A stretch of DNA of 56,064 bases from Gracilaria caudata (Eukaryota > Rhodophyta > Florideophyceae > Gracilariales > Gracilariaceae), in NCBI GenBank assembly GCA_030374735.1, contig JASCIV010000062.1, positions 1-56,064 on the forward strand, given 5' to 3'. Positions 1 to 9,723 of this stretch are shown one piece after another. Below the pieces are notes generated by a model. That model did not search any database, was not told the DNA's origin, and saw only the letters and a program-made list of their open reading frames with translations. Each line of letters opens with the position of its first letter. The stretch's first letter is position 1. The translations under genes were made by a program, and so were the position numbers.

Positions 1-201
1 GGCCTTTTTAAGGAGAGAGAAGTACCTTTAGGTGCTGCTTGGTTGTGTTAGGAATTAGAACACAACTTCCACAATAAAGAAGAAGAAGAACTCGTCATTC
101 TCTGGCCTTTTTAAGGAGAGAGAAGTACCTTTAGGTGCTGCTTGGTTGTGTTAAGAATTAGAACACAGCTTCCACAATAAAGAAGAAAGAACTCGTCATT
201 C
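1..201. repeat. Tandem direct repeat, about 100-bp unit, two copies
   Basis: Copy 1 is 1-103 and copy 2 is 104-201. Both start GGCCTTTTTAAGGAGAGAG and end near AAGAACTCGTCATTC. They differ by a few substitutions and by the length of the AAG run. The array may continue to the left of the window. The two copies contain AATAAAG, but no gene can be tied to it. Confidence 0.9.
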
Positions 202-231
202 ACGACAAGAGCAATAATAAAATTATCTCCA

Positions 232-594
232 CTAACCGCTGTGCGCCAACAATGGTTTGAAGAGCTCAACGATTTTTCGCGCGTGAAGGAGGGTGCGAGC
301 GTTTCCATCGCGCAATGGAATGTAACCGAAATGCGCCACGTTAACCTTGCATGTTGACATTGCTGCCAGTGCAGCTGTACTGCTACTATCCTCAACAAGA
401 ACACCAGCTTTGTTGTAGCAGCAAGGCGCTACAAGGGTATGGGGATACAGGGTTAGACCTCTTAGGTTGTATCTAACAGTTAATTTGTGTTTGCAGCTGT
501 ATGCTACCGTCGATACAAGCTTTGTGACAAAACTTTTGTTCGTGCGTGTGATACGAAGGTACATATCCGTGGGGTCTTCCAGCTTATCCAACAA
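232..594 (-). pseudogene. Possible coding remnant, unknown protein
   Basis: An open frame of about 120 codons on the minus strand starts with TTG after an in-frame stop (TGA) about 20 bases upstream. The first ATG is 10 codons in. The translation has ordinary protein composition, including a Cys-Cys pair and an Ala/Ser-rich helix, but I do not recognise a family. It may be the 3' part of a broken gene, a small gene starting at the internal ATG, or chance. The rest of 202-1043 has only short ORFs on the plus strand (702-975) in competing frames, none with a recognisable product. Confidence 0.25.
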
Positions 595-1043
595 TCGTGA
601 ACCAAGAAGTCAAATTGAACGCCAGCGAACTCTTTTGGTGATCCAGATTACCCCAATGGCTGCAAACGAGTAGACGGCATACAGTTGGAAATGCCACGAG
701 GGTGAGTCATCTGGTCATCACGGCCACCTCAATGGCAAAACCATTCACTTGTTTGAGCAACGCATCCGAAGATGCGGAGTTGGCAGGCATTGCCAACTTT
801 GTATTCCTTCCATCGCCCGATGCATCTGTATCAGCTTTTCGAGAAGCTTCTCGAAGGAAATCAGGATGGTACCGGCAACACGGACGTGAGCACGATGAGT
901 CAGCTGTGGAAGCCCTGTTTTAACACATTACACGCCCACGTTCTTCGGGGTCTGCCGCACAAGTCCAAGCACTGACAATACCCTTGAATACCTTTAGAAA
1001 CTGTACACTTCGAGGTCATCTTCAGCTGCACTACTTCGCAACC

Positions 1044-3362
1044 ATGGCCACTCCATCGGTTCCAATGCCCCTCTTCACTGCGCTTGCCCCCGCCTTCGGC
1101 TATGGTCTCACTGTCTTCCAGTTTTTGCTGTTGGCTCTTTGTACATTCGCTACGCTGGTCATCTTCTCTCTCGTCCTCACCCTTCTGCCCTCGAAAAACA
1201 AGCCACCGCCACCCTTCGAGCGTTCCGTGTTAAGTACTCTGGCTCGTCTTTGCTCTGTCACCTACGGTCGGCCCAGATACACGGGACATGGTAATCGTCG
1301 AGTGATTGTAGTGGAGCCGCTACCAGCCCGCGTGGAAAAGCGCGACGATGGTCGGCTACGCGTGACAGCCCGCTGCGATATCGAACCGCGCAAATCTCAC
1401 TTCAAGATTGTTGACACCTATCGGAACAGTTCTGTGTGGCTGTTCGATACTAAAGGCAAATCTAGTGTCGTGGATGCCCGTTGGGTAGTCGCATTTCGTG
1501 GCACCTCCGTACTAAAAGATCTGTTGACTGATGCAGAACTCGCGGCGTCAGTTGCGACTGATCGTGATATAGGGATAGAGAAAGCGTTTGACAAAATAGC
1601 CGCACTGCTGACCAAAGTATTCTCTGAGCACAAGGTCAGCAGATCTGATAGCATCCAACTCATTGGCCACTCCCTCGGAGCCTCGGTCGCAGAGGCGATG
1701 CTACTGCGACTTAAAAAGGATGGCTATTCTTCTGTCTTAGCCTGTGGCTTCGACTCTCCGGGTCTGCCACAGTGGTACAGAGATGGATACGAAGCACAAG
1801 ATGTGTACAGGTCCCGTCCGCTGACGCTCGTCTATATGGTGGATAATTTTATCAACAACCTAACGCCTGCTCCACCAGGTGCATCTTGCTTCCGTGTGAA
1901 CAAGGTCGAACCATTGGACTACTTGAACGTGCTCAATTTTATCAAAACAGCCTTAAAGAATGGCGTGTCACTCATCGACATGATAAAGGGAAGTATCGAC
2001 GAACACAGGAACCTAGAAAAGATGGCGGATCTTATTGACGACGGCTACTTTGAACACGACGAGGAAACTTCGGGACGTGACGTCAGTGGACAGGTGCTTC
2101 GCTTCATCTACAGGGCATACTGTTCAATCGTCTATAGGGGCGCATCAAAAGGAGACCCTGCACCCAAGGATGCTCACAGCATTCGTACTGCAGATGCCGC
2201 CACAGAGTCGAAAGCCAAGACGGCTGGCTCAGAGTTCAGTGAATTCCCTGATGTAGAGACAGCGTTACAGGCGTTCTATGATAAGCGTGGTGGTCAACCG
2301 ACACCGTACGCAGTAACAAACTTTCACGCTTTCGCTAATAAGTTGGACGCCCAAAGAGACATTGTCTGCCCATTTATCGGGGTGACATCGGTGGGAAAAA
2401 CGAGTCTTCTGAAGGCAATCTTCAACTTGGCTCCCGACGACAACCTACTGAGGGTGTCAGCCGTAATGGACACGACTACGACAGACACAGTTTTGCTGTG
2501 GAAGGTTTTGGATGACGAGGAAGACAAGGGCAACACAGTGCGGTTATGGCTGATGGACATGCCTGGGGTACACGGCTCTGCTGCAGGCCATAAGGCTTCT
2601 AGTGCAAAAGACATGAGGTTACGATCACAGCTGTACGCCATGAAGGAGATGGTGCAGGCAGCAGTGTACGTGACCGGGACAAATCCGAATGACGAGGCAA
2701 AGCGGCTCTTTCGCGAGGTGTGTGAGGTGCTTGGCGACCGCGTGCTGGTCGTGCACAACGTGCTGCACACGGTTCGACAAAATCAGGAGAGGAATCGACT
2801 TCGAAAGGAGTCGCAGAACGAATACAGGGCCATCTTGCAGGAAGTGATGGGCAAAAGCGTTGGCGCACTTCACGTAGTGTTGGCGAAGGTGGCAAGATGC
2901 AATGGCGCGACAGAGAATGACCTGCAGGATGAGATGGGCGTGTCAGAGCTGCGCAGTTTGTTATCTGAGTGGCTCCGTAGGAGACGCTTGGATATCTGGA
3001 ATGCCGTCCAAAGAGAAAAGTACACCACTGTGGGATGGTACTGGATGCACGTCACAGAGTGGGCCTGGTGGAGTAACTACAGGAGACAAACGGGGCGGGA
3101 GAGCGGAGAGCTTGAATGTCAGGGATCATCCGTGGCGCCGGCAGCAAAAATCGGGCTCGGCAGCGTAGCAGTCGGGGTGGGGTGGGCCGTTGCCGGGGCA
3201 CCAGCGACCGTGGCAATTGGGACATGTGGCGTCGTCTGCGTCATGATGATGGCGTACCCAGAAATAGAGCGTGCAATATCCCTCAGGAAATCGTCGGGCT
3301 TGCATGTGGCAACGCCGGAAAGCTCCGGAAAAACGACGCAAGGACCTGCGCGAAGCGAATGA
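1044..3362 (+). CDS. Membrane-anchored lipase-GTPase fusion protein
   Basis: This 772-residue protein joins two enzymes. Residues about 18-48 form a hydrophobic N-terminal anchor. Residues about 60-300 are a class 3 lipase-like alpha/beta hydrolase: AFRGT (150-154) matches the family's oxyanion region, GHSLG (208-212) carries the nucleophile Ser210, and the Asp of VDN (267) is a plausible acid; the His is not certain. Residues about 440-650 are a P-loop GTPase: G1 is G446-x4-GKT, a Thr run at 477-480 could be G2, and DMPG (505-508) is G3. The G4 [NT]KxD motif is not clear. The tail (695-737) is Gly/Ala/Val-rich and hydrophobic, like a membrane hairpin. The start is the ATG in ACCATGG context at 1044; the frame is open upstream only through a TTG. 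A membrane phospholipase gated by a GTPase is inference. Confidence 0.85.
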   Translation: MATPSVPMPLFTALAPAFGYGLTVFQFLLLALCTFATLVIFSLVLTLLPSKNKPPPPFERSVLSTLARLCSVTYGRPRYTGHGNRRVIVVEPLPARVEKRDDGRLRVTARCDIEPRKSHFKIVDTYRNSSVWLFDTKGKSSVVDARWVVAFRGTSVLKDLLTDAELAASVATDRDIGIEKAFDKIAALLTKVFSEHKVSRSDSIQLIGHSLGASVAEAMLLRLKKDGYSSVLACGFDSPGLPQWYRDGYEAQDVYRSRPLTLVYMVDNFINNLTPAPPGASCFRVNKVEPLDYLNVLNFIKTALKNGVSLIDMIKGSIDEHRNLEKMADLIDDGYFEHDEETSGRDVSGQVLRFIYRAYCSIVYRGASKGDPAPKDAHSIRTADAATESKAKTAGSEFSEFPDVETALQAFYDKRGGQPTPYAVTNFHAFANKLDAQRDIVCPFIGVTSVGKTSLLKAIFNLAPDDNLLRVSAVMDTTTTDTVLLWKVLDDEEDKGNTVRLWLMDMPGVHGSAAGHKASSAKDMRLRSQLYAMKEMVQAAVYVTGTNPNDEAKRLFREVCEVLGDRVLVVHNVLHTVRQNQERNRLRKESQNEYRAILQEVMGKSVGALHVVLAKVARCNGATENDLQDEMGVSELRSLLSEWLRRRRLDIWNAVQREKYTTVGWYWMHVTEWAWWSNYRRQTGRESGELECQGSSVAPAAKIGLGSVAVGVGWAVAGAPATVAIGTCGVVCVMMMAYPEIERAISLRKSSGLHVATPESSGKTTQGPARSE

Positions 3363-3835
3363 GAGAAACGACCGTCATGGTGTTGATAGACAAAAATGCT
3401 TCTGTGCGAAGTTTGTGCATACTAAATTCTGTACATATCCCGATCCAGTGGGGATTTCGGCTGGTTTCGAGTTAGGTTTCTCCACCATTTCTTTTCCTGG
3501 CGGGAAACGGGCCGATATTTCATCATGCCTGAACAGAAAGGAGCACCAGATATTTCAGTGAATCGAATCAGGTTTGTCTCAAGGGTATTCAGTGAACGCT
3601 ATTCCCGTGCAGCCTGCAGCTGCGCCAGGAAACTGCCATGCAACTCCTGGTAAACCCTAGCCGAGCTGCATTTCATCTTCCGCTTTGGTTATCCCCCGAA
3701 CTCTCTGTGCCGCACCTGGCACGTCAATTGACGTCCCGCCGTCCCCTCCGTTAGCTGCTTTTCTTCTCCTTCAGGCCACGGTCTATCTTCATCGTTTACA
3801 GAAGCTCCATCCCCGTGCTCTCTACCGTCACCGCT
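3363..3835. other. Intergenic region, 5' flank of the gamma-subunit gene
   Basis: This stretch lies between two plus-strand genes. Short ORFs here overlap in several frames and look like chance. No clear TATA box is visible close to the gamma-subunit start; the last 60 bases are pyrimidine-rich, as in a 5' leader. Confidence 0.5.
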
Positions 3836-4888
3836 ATGGCTCCTGCCTTCGTACTGTCATCAGTGAAGCCCGTCTCCCTCACGAACTCCTTCGTCGGCTC
3901 TTCCGTTGCCACTTCCGTTACTCCCGCAGTGCGCACTCGTCGTCAATCCACCATTGTCATGGACGCGTACTCACTGGACAAGTACACCAAGATGAGCACA
4001 CCTCCGGCAGGCCCTCCATTGAAACCGTCAACCCCATCGAGTCAATGGGTATCGTACCTCGACTCTGTCAAGGCAAAATTCAGCCCTTTCCGCGGCGAAA
4101 AGCCCAAACCGTACCAGGACTACTCAGTATCTTCGCTTTCTGTCGCCTCAACCCCTTTCTTTCTCATTCAGGGCAAGACTCCATCCATGAGCAAGATGAA
4201 GATGGATCCCGACACCGTTATCACCAGACGAGACTACATGATTGCCGCTGACAAATACATGGCGCAATGCATCACCAATCAATACAAAATGACCGCCGCT
4301 CCTAACGGCACGTATAACGTGCAATGCACCGAAGGAACTATCCGCGGTCAAGCAGAATACGCGCGTAACCTTGCGCTTTCCGCCAGCTTTCGAATGAAGC
4401 AAAGATCCGTCCTCCAGAAGTTCGCCGATTATACCGAGACGCGACGCAAGGCCATTATTGGCTCACACGGCTGTAGCTACGAAGAAAAACTACTAATTCA
4501 GTTCCCAGTTTCCGCACGTTCTTACATACGCGCCGGCGCCGAGGCAAAGAGCGTATGTTCTCGCTATGTTTCGGAGTCTCCCGCCGCTGAGAAGTATATG
4601 GCCGCCAGCGTGGACAAACAGAACATGTTTCGTATGGTACCCATGGGGGTGTATGGCGTGACTTGTACCGATGGCAATGCAAAGTCTGTTGCTGAGTACA
4701 AGAGAGTGCAGGCGCTTGCGGCGAAGTTCCGAGCCGGTCAGCAACCTGCGCTCGTAAAGGAGAGGGTGAAGTTTGACAGTGCCAAGTACGCGCGTGACTA
4801 CTACGGTCACCTGTGCAGTTATGAAGAGAATATATTTAACTCGTACCCCGCCGTCGCAGCGTCCATGCGTCCCAATAGTTCTTACTGA
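3836..4888 (+). CDS. Phycoerythrin gamma subunit-like phycobilisome protein (plastid-targeted)
   Basis: 350 residues. Gamma subunits are nucleus-encoded red-algal proteins that carry bilins and act as linkers inside phycoerythrin hexamers of phycobilisome rods. The leader MAPAFVLSSV..., with its early Phe, Ser/Thr/Val richness and an Arg cluster near residue 35, fits a plastid transit peptide ending around residue 42. The rest is an internal duplication, about 141-230 and 254-344. Matched blocks are YNVQCTEG/YGVTCTDG, AEYARNLALSASFR/AEYKRVQALAAKFR and CSYEEKLLIQFP/CSYEENIFNSYP. Cys145, 164, 213, 241, 277 and 327 are candidate bilin attachment sites. The mature mass of about 33 kDa fits the family. 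No CpcD or phycobilisome-linker domain is seen. The start is ATG at 3836 (GCTATGG); upstream codons of the open frame are GTG-led. It could be a closely related rod linker instead. Confidence 0.8.
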   Translation: MAPAFVLSSVKPVSLTNSFVGSSVATSVTPAVRTRRQSTIVMDAYSLDKYTKMSTPPAGPPLKPSTPSSQWVSYLDSVKAKFSPFRGEKPKPYQDYSVSSLSVASTPFFLIQGKTPSMSKMKMDPDTVITRRDYMIAADKYMAQCITNQYKMTAAPNGTYNVQCTEGTIRGQAEYARNLALSASFRMKQRSVLQKFADYTETRRKAIIGSHGCSYEEKLLIQFPVSARSYIRAGAEAKSVCSRYVSESPAAEKYMAASVDKQNMFRMVPMGVYGVTCTDGNAKSVAEYKRVQALAAKFRAGQQPALVKERVKFDSAKYARDYYGHLCSYEENIFNSYPAVAASMRPNSSY

Positions 4889-5884
4889 TCGATCATGCGA
4901 TAAACATTTTGTATCCATGAGGACAGATCCCTACTACATCGGAAGTGGGCGTCTATCTCATAACTGGTCACAGGCCTGCACAGCGTTGATGTGCGAAGGG
5001 CTTACCTTCTTATCTTTGTACTCTTTCTCGCCTTTTGAGTTCTGTCAAGTTGCTGTACGTATCAAACATACAGCATATGCATAACAATGTGTAAATACAA
5101 TACCTTCGTGCATAATGAATTCATTGCCAAGATTATAAAAGTGCAGCCTTACAAACTGTTTATAGAGCACGTCTTGGTTTTGAGTCGACAAATATAGACA
5201 GATTAAACGCTCTCCGAACAATCATCGGTCCCCCTCCTCACGCTCGCTTCAACTGGACAACTTCCAAGATATACCAATTTTCATCATATCCTCTTTCAAG
5301 AAAAACTACTATCAGGCTACTACCAGTAGTAACGTACAACAATCAGCATTCAGAAGAAATGCTGCCGCCCTCCGTTAAGTGTGCGAGTTAAATGGCTTCT
5401 TTTCTCTTTCTGATATCATAATTGGGATGTACTTTGCTTTGGTTGCCGGTTTGTAGCCTTCAGGTTGAAAAGAGGTTCATAACCGAGATAGGGCGGTTCA
5501 ACTGCTTAGGATATTGAGAGAGCTCAAGGAGAATCGAACACAAGCCTCAAATCATGATTCAGAATCAGCCCAGCTGACTTTGAACTTGCTTCTGAGCTTC
5601 ACGTTATCAGTAAAATATCTGGATAACAAATTAATGAAGTGTTTTCACGGAAAATTTACACACAGACCACCATGATTGGAACTAAGGACATGAAAGAACA
5701 ATGAACGACTACAACTTAGAATTTACTCCGCTGCGAAGGGGCCTCGCTGCTTGTGAAAGCTGTTTTACCTCTAACTGTATCAGCAGCTGTTGGTCGCATA
5801 CATTATTTGAAAGCAACAATAGCACAACTTCCATGTCAAAGAAAAAGAAGAAGCGATACAGGTACCCTGGGAACGTAATAAAAG
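4889..5884. other. Intergenic region without visible genes
   Basis: About 1 kb of AT-rich sequence. Small ORFs (for example 5701-5901) have no good start context or protein-like composition. The last 8 bases (5877-5884) are the left target-site copy of the transposon that follows. Confidence 0.6.
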
Positions 5885-6795
5885 CAGGGGCGCATTTATG
5901 ACTATTTTTTTCTCAGAGTCCGAAGTCATATAGTCAGGCCATTTCACGATAGTCATACATTAAGTAGTCAGAAAAGTAGTCAAACAAACATATAGCCGTT
6001 GTTGATCAACGTGAACTTGTTTAGTGGTTTAAACCTATCCATAATCATTTGCGCTACGTTTACTATCTCTTACGGAACGCAAACGTCTTGAGATGTAGCA
6101 GTGTGCTTTGTCATTGAGATGCAGCTTGGACTTCCAAATTGTTAAAACAGTTACCTATTTTTGTGTGTATAGTGCTTTATGGTGTCCGAAGTCGATCCGT
6201 ACTTGTTGACAGCACCAATCAGACTACAAATGACGCACACAAAGAAAACCTTTTGACTCGTTATTTTATGTGCAAGCTGCATGTGTGCTCGAGCCCAAAG
6301 AATTTGCGTGGAACCAAATCTACTTTTTTTGTTTTTGACGCCTATGCTTTTGCTGTTCTTGCTGTTTTTACATCGACCGTTGTGTATTATCATGCATTTG
6401 AGAATTATATGTCGCAAAAGTTTTTGCTTGTGAGTTTCGATCTCTGCCGTAGAACCATTCAAAATTGGTGACAGTGCTTTTAAATACATTTTGGTACAGT
6501 AACTGAAAAGAGATGTCTCTGAGACAAGAGACTGAATTTCTAAGTTGTAAATGTTGAGAAAAAGACTTGTACTTCATGATCGGAGTAAAAGACTAATATC
6601 GATAGAGAGCCAAATTGGCTCAGCCAATGGATCAAATCATCACTCGAAACGTCTCTACAAAGGCTTTTGGCGGCAGCTCTAGATACTTCTGACTACGTTG
6701 ACTACTTTTTTTGACTACCGTGTCTCAGCAGTAGTCAAGTAGTCAAAAGTCATAAGCCTTTTTACTGTAATCGGAAAGTCATGGATACGGCCCTG
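5885..6795. mobile_element. Non-autonomous hAT-like transposon, 911 bp
   Basis: The left end reads CAGGGGCGCATTTATGACTA and the right end, on the opposite strand, reads CAGGGCCGTATCCATGACT. These are imperfect terminal inverted repeats starting with CAGGG. The element is flanked on both sides by AATAAAAG (5877-5884 and 6796-6803), a perfect 8-bp target duplication. CAGGG ends with an 8-bp duplication are the hallmark of the hAT superfamily. Subterminal regions are dense in AGTCA/TGACT steps on both strands. Internal ORFs (110-112 codons) do not resemble a transposase, so the element would need one in trans. Confidence 0.85.
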
Positions 6796-6975
6796 AATAA
6801 AAGTCATTCGAGATTAGGCTCAGCCACACCTGCAGAAGTTAATACTTGCTTAAGAGTACACTTTGTCTAACAGATATTTTTGCTTCGAGGCTACTGCGAC
6901 AACGGCACACCTCTCAAAGTTTTGTTTATAAAGCTCTGATAAGGAAAGCAAATTGCTTCAGAACGCTAGCTCCTC

Positions 6976-7443
6976 TTAGATGAGCAAACGGAAATCGTTC
7001 AGCATACGACGTCTCATAGGTTCGAGATAGTTTTGCTGCAACCACACAGGCTTGAAAACCATAATTTTAGTAACGTTAGTCTCTCGTCCATGAATTAGCG
7101 CCACTGAACTTACGTTCAGAACATTGGTAACGGTAGTCAGTTCATAAAACTCATTGCTAGATTCAGGACAAAGCTCACCATCCTCATCGAGGAAGATGGT
7201 CTTGTTTATCATTTCCGAAGGTTTGAAAGGGCCGGCGGCTAGTTGAAAAATGGCATCCTGTTGTCTCTGCGGCAGACGATGCGCGTTTCGAAAGTCCACC
7301 AATTCGTCGACAATAATATCTATACCACAAGAAACCGTGCAGCAACGCAGGTAGTACGAAATTCGGCATACATCATGGTCAGGTACCGTGACAAAATCCC
7401 CCGTTCTTCGCGCGTTGGATTCCTCCGATACAAATGTAGCCAT
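6976..7443 (-). CDS. Hypothetical protein, 155 residues
   Basis: The ATG at 7443 lies in excellent eukaryotic context (CACCATGGC), which makes this a credible gene. The product is soluble and mixed alpha/beta in composition, with no signal peptide or membrane segment. A Cys-rich stretch lies near residues 26-40 (positions of CRISYYLRCC...CG). I do not recognise a family. It lies just downstream of the hAT-like element and has no partner gene nearby. Confidence 0.55.
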   Translation of the reverse strand: MATFVSEESNARRTGDFVTVPDHDVCRISYYLRCCTVSCGIDIIVDELVDFRNAHRLPQRQQDAIFQLAAGPFKPSEMINKTIFLDEDGELCPESSNEFYELTTVTNVLNVSSVALIHGRETNVTKIMVFKPVWLQQNYLEPMRRRMLNDFRLLI

Positions 7444-8281
7444 GGTGAGCAGCAGGGAGAACGAGAAGGCGACAATATATGTCAGAACAGTGCACGAGAA
7501 TTCGAAGAACGGGAAGACAATAGAAAAAATCTAGTGCGGTAGCAAACGGCTTCGAATAAGATTGGTAGGGAGGGAACAGAGGCTCGCATTCAAGAAGAAC
7601 CGATTCTTTATACGTGCTTTTAAACTACTGCGAAAAGACGTTATTAGTCTCTTGTAGTAGTGAAGAAGCAGGATAACAGCACGTTAGCATGTGACTTGAT
7701 CACAAATACGGCCCTGGACTTGCTGCCTTGTTGAAGACGACATTGGCGTAATACTATGAGCATATGCACCTTAAGAGTCCGTGAAATTATCGCCATATGG
7801 CATTTTGCAACGAATGTGGTTTCGCTGCCACAGATGGAGTTTATCCAGCGTGGGCTGGTTCAGCATCAAAGTAGTCAGTGGGGCCTTTGAAATTGTAGTA
7901 CAACAATTCTCAACATGTTAGGCCGACAACGGTAAGGTACGAGATACGTAATGAAGGCGCCAACGTGCCGGTCGGGCGCGTTTGCCGGTCGGGCGCGTTG
8001 CATAAGGCTCAGACTGTTCAATTCACGGGCCTTTTGCTACAAAAGGTAAGATACCACAGAATGCTTGCTGCTGGAAAACGGCGTTGAACCGCAAATAGTG
8101 GGACTTGTCCCTATCTGTACTGGTTCAGGTCCTTCCACCAACGATAAGTGTGAGGAGAACATATCGAAAGCGCGTTGTTCAGGGGTCGGTCGCAATACAA
8201 TGGATTGCAATACATATTGGTCAACAAATCGGTTTTGAAACCCGTGTATGTTACTTCATGGAGAGGATAATATTGCTTTCC
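7444..8281. other. Intergenic region with a lone transposon end and a short direct repeat
   Basis: At 7700-7716 the sequence CACAAATACGGCCCTG matches the right terminus of the CAGGG-type elements elsewhere in the window, but no matching left end or target duplication could be found nearby. At 7967-8000 a 17-bp unit beginning GCCGGTCGGGCGCGTT is repeated twice. A plus-strand ORF at 8105-8335 is not supported by other signals. Confidence 0.6.
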
Positions 8282-9520
8282 TCAGCGCAATACGACATTG
8301 TATTGGATAAAATGGGTACAAGATCTCTGACATAATCTCTGTATGTATAAGGTACAAATGATGTCACTCAGCTGCAAGAACAGTTGGCATAAGAAAACGT
8401 AACAGCAAAACTGTAGAATGGTTGTGATCAATAACTGATAACAACCATAGTCATGTGAAGAAAAACGGTGGCTCTTGGGAGCAGCCCACTGCGAAACACG
8501 CCTTACGCATGGTAAGAAGTGGTAGAGTAGAACGTCCTGTCGGCCGCGCGGAAACTTGCTCGACACGGAGAGCGCGTATTGCACGCCATCCCACACGCTC
8601 GGAAGCCGAATCTCTTCAAAGTTAATCGCCTCGTCAGATAGAATGGGCCCCTCTGTGAGGAAGTGGAGGACCCCGAACGACATCCGATCACTCGATACAC
8701 CTTCCAGCCACACAATCCCCTGATTACCATCCGCCACTCTGACTATGTCATCATAGTTTTCACTCACGTGTTCGTTCCATTTATCCGTTACGTGTAGTGG
8801 TTTTGCCTTCTCAAGCACGCGCTCCTCAGCTTCTGCATCTTCACACTTTGCAATCGCGGAGAGGACAATTTTCTTCGTGATACGATGAAACACCGCTGGG
8901 AGCAGACCATCACCCTGGATCAAGTTCCGCTCCCTCGCCGTGCGAAATCGAGTTTCCAGTCCATCTATCTCATTTGGGATATCCTCTTCGCACGATGAGT
9001 ACAGTAGCTTCCACCTCAGCTCTTTATTGACATTCACCCGAGCGCTGGCCGCGGTCGATGCAATCATCGCTCTTACCGATGTTCCTGCGGTACGTTCGGC
9101 ATGCCGGTATGCGCCCACCTCGCCACGTGAGCGGAATAATCTATATCCATGTCCGCACTTGACTGCCAGCACACACACAACGTCCTGTCCGTGAGGAAGT
9201 GCGCCAAAGATGAGCGCGCCCTCCCGCGCTGACAACCACGAGAAGGGGTCTGCTGGGTTTACGATGCCCATATAGTGCGAGACGTACGCAGTCTCCGTCT
9301 GCCAGAGATCGCCGACCCACATATTGAACGCGCGTATGCCCAGGAAGAAGTGCCTGTCGGCCGTGTAGAACGGCGGCTCGAGCCCAGCATTGGGTGGCAG
9401 CACCGCAAGCTGCCCCATGTTCGACATCATGTCCAGATTGTCTGCATATGGCAGCTCCGTATGGGGACGACAGAGTGTCGAGACCGGCTGACAGGCCAGC
9501 GCGAGCGCCCAGCGTTTCAT
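8282..9520 (-). CDS. Hypothetical protein, 412 residues
   Basis: The open frame runs from an ATG at 9520 (AATGAAACG). The first 350 residues look like a soluble globular protein with several Trp-rich short segments (WVGDLW, WDGVQYAL). The last 50 residues change character, becoming hydrophobic and rich in Cys, Leu and Ile. That tail could be a membrane anchor, but it could equally be read-through of an unrecognised intron near codon 350. I do not recognise a family. It is divergent in sequence from the 155-residue protein next door and lies on the same strand as the AP-1 sigma gene. Confidence 0.55.
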   Translation of the reverse strand: MKRWALALACQPVSTLCRPHTELPYADNLDMMSNMGQLAVLPPNAGLEPPFYTADRHFFLGIRAFNMWVGDLWQTETAYVSHYMGIVNPADPFSWLSAREGALIFGALPHGQDVVCVLAVKCGHGYRLFRSRGEVGAYRHAERTAGTSVRAMIASTAASARVNVNKELRWKLLYSSCEEDIPNEIDGLETRFRTARERNLIQGDGLLPAVFHRITKKIVLSAIAKCEDAEAEERVLEKAKPLHVTDKWNEHVSENYDDIVRVADGNQGIVWLEGVSSDRMSFGVLHFLTEGPILSDEAINFEEIRLPSVWDGVQYALSVSSKFPRGRQDVLLYHFLPCVRRVSQWAAPKSHRFSSHDYGCYQLLITTILQFCCYVFLCQLFLQLSDIICTLYIQRLCQRSCTHFIQYNVVLR

Positions 9521-9723
9521 TTGACGGTAGTCGTCATTCCAAAAGTCTGTATCGGCTGGCCAAAAGCCAGAGCAGACATGCTGAGCTAGAGTGCGAAGCG
9601 CATCCGGTGGCTAAAGGCCGGTGCCTCTCTGCAGCAACGGGGTGGGGGAGGAGGGCATTGCTCCCTGGTAGTAACCAGCCTTCCCCCGATCGTTGGTGAG
9701 ATGAGTCTCGTGGCCAGTGCGAG
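9521..9723. other. Short spacer between two minus-strand genes
   Basis: This 203-bp gap must hold the 3' end of the AP-1 sigma gene and the promoter of the 412-residue gene. No TATA box is evident. Confidence 0.5.

Noticed and set aside
6139..6489. 110- and 112-codon ORFs inside the hAT-like element
   Set aside because: Overlap each other on opposite strands, no transposase motif (no hAT dimerisation or DDE-type segments) and low-complexity AT-rich composition.
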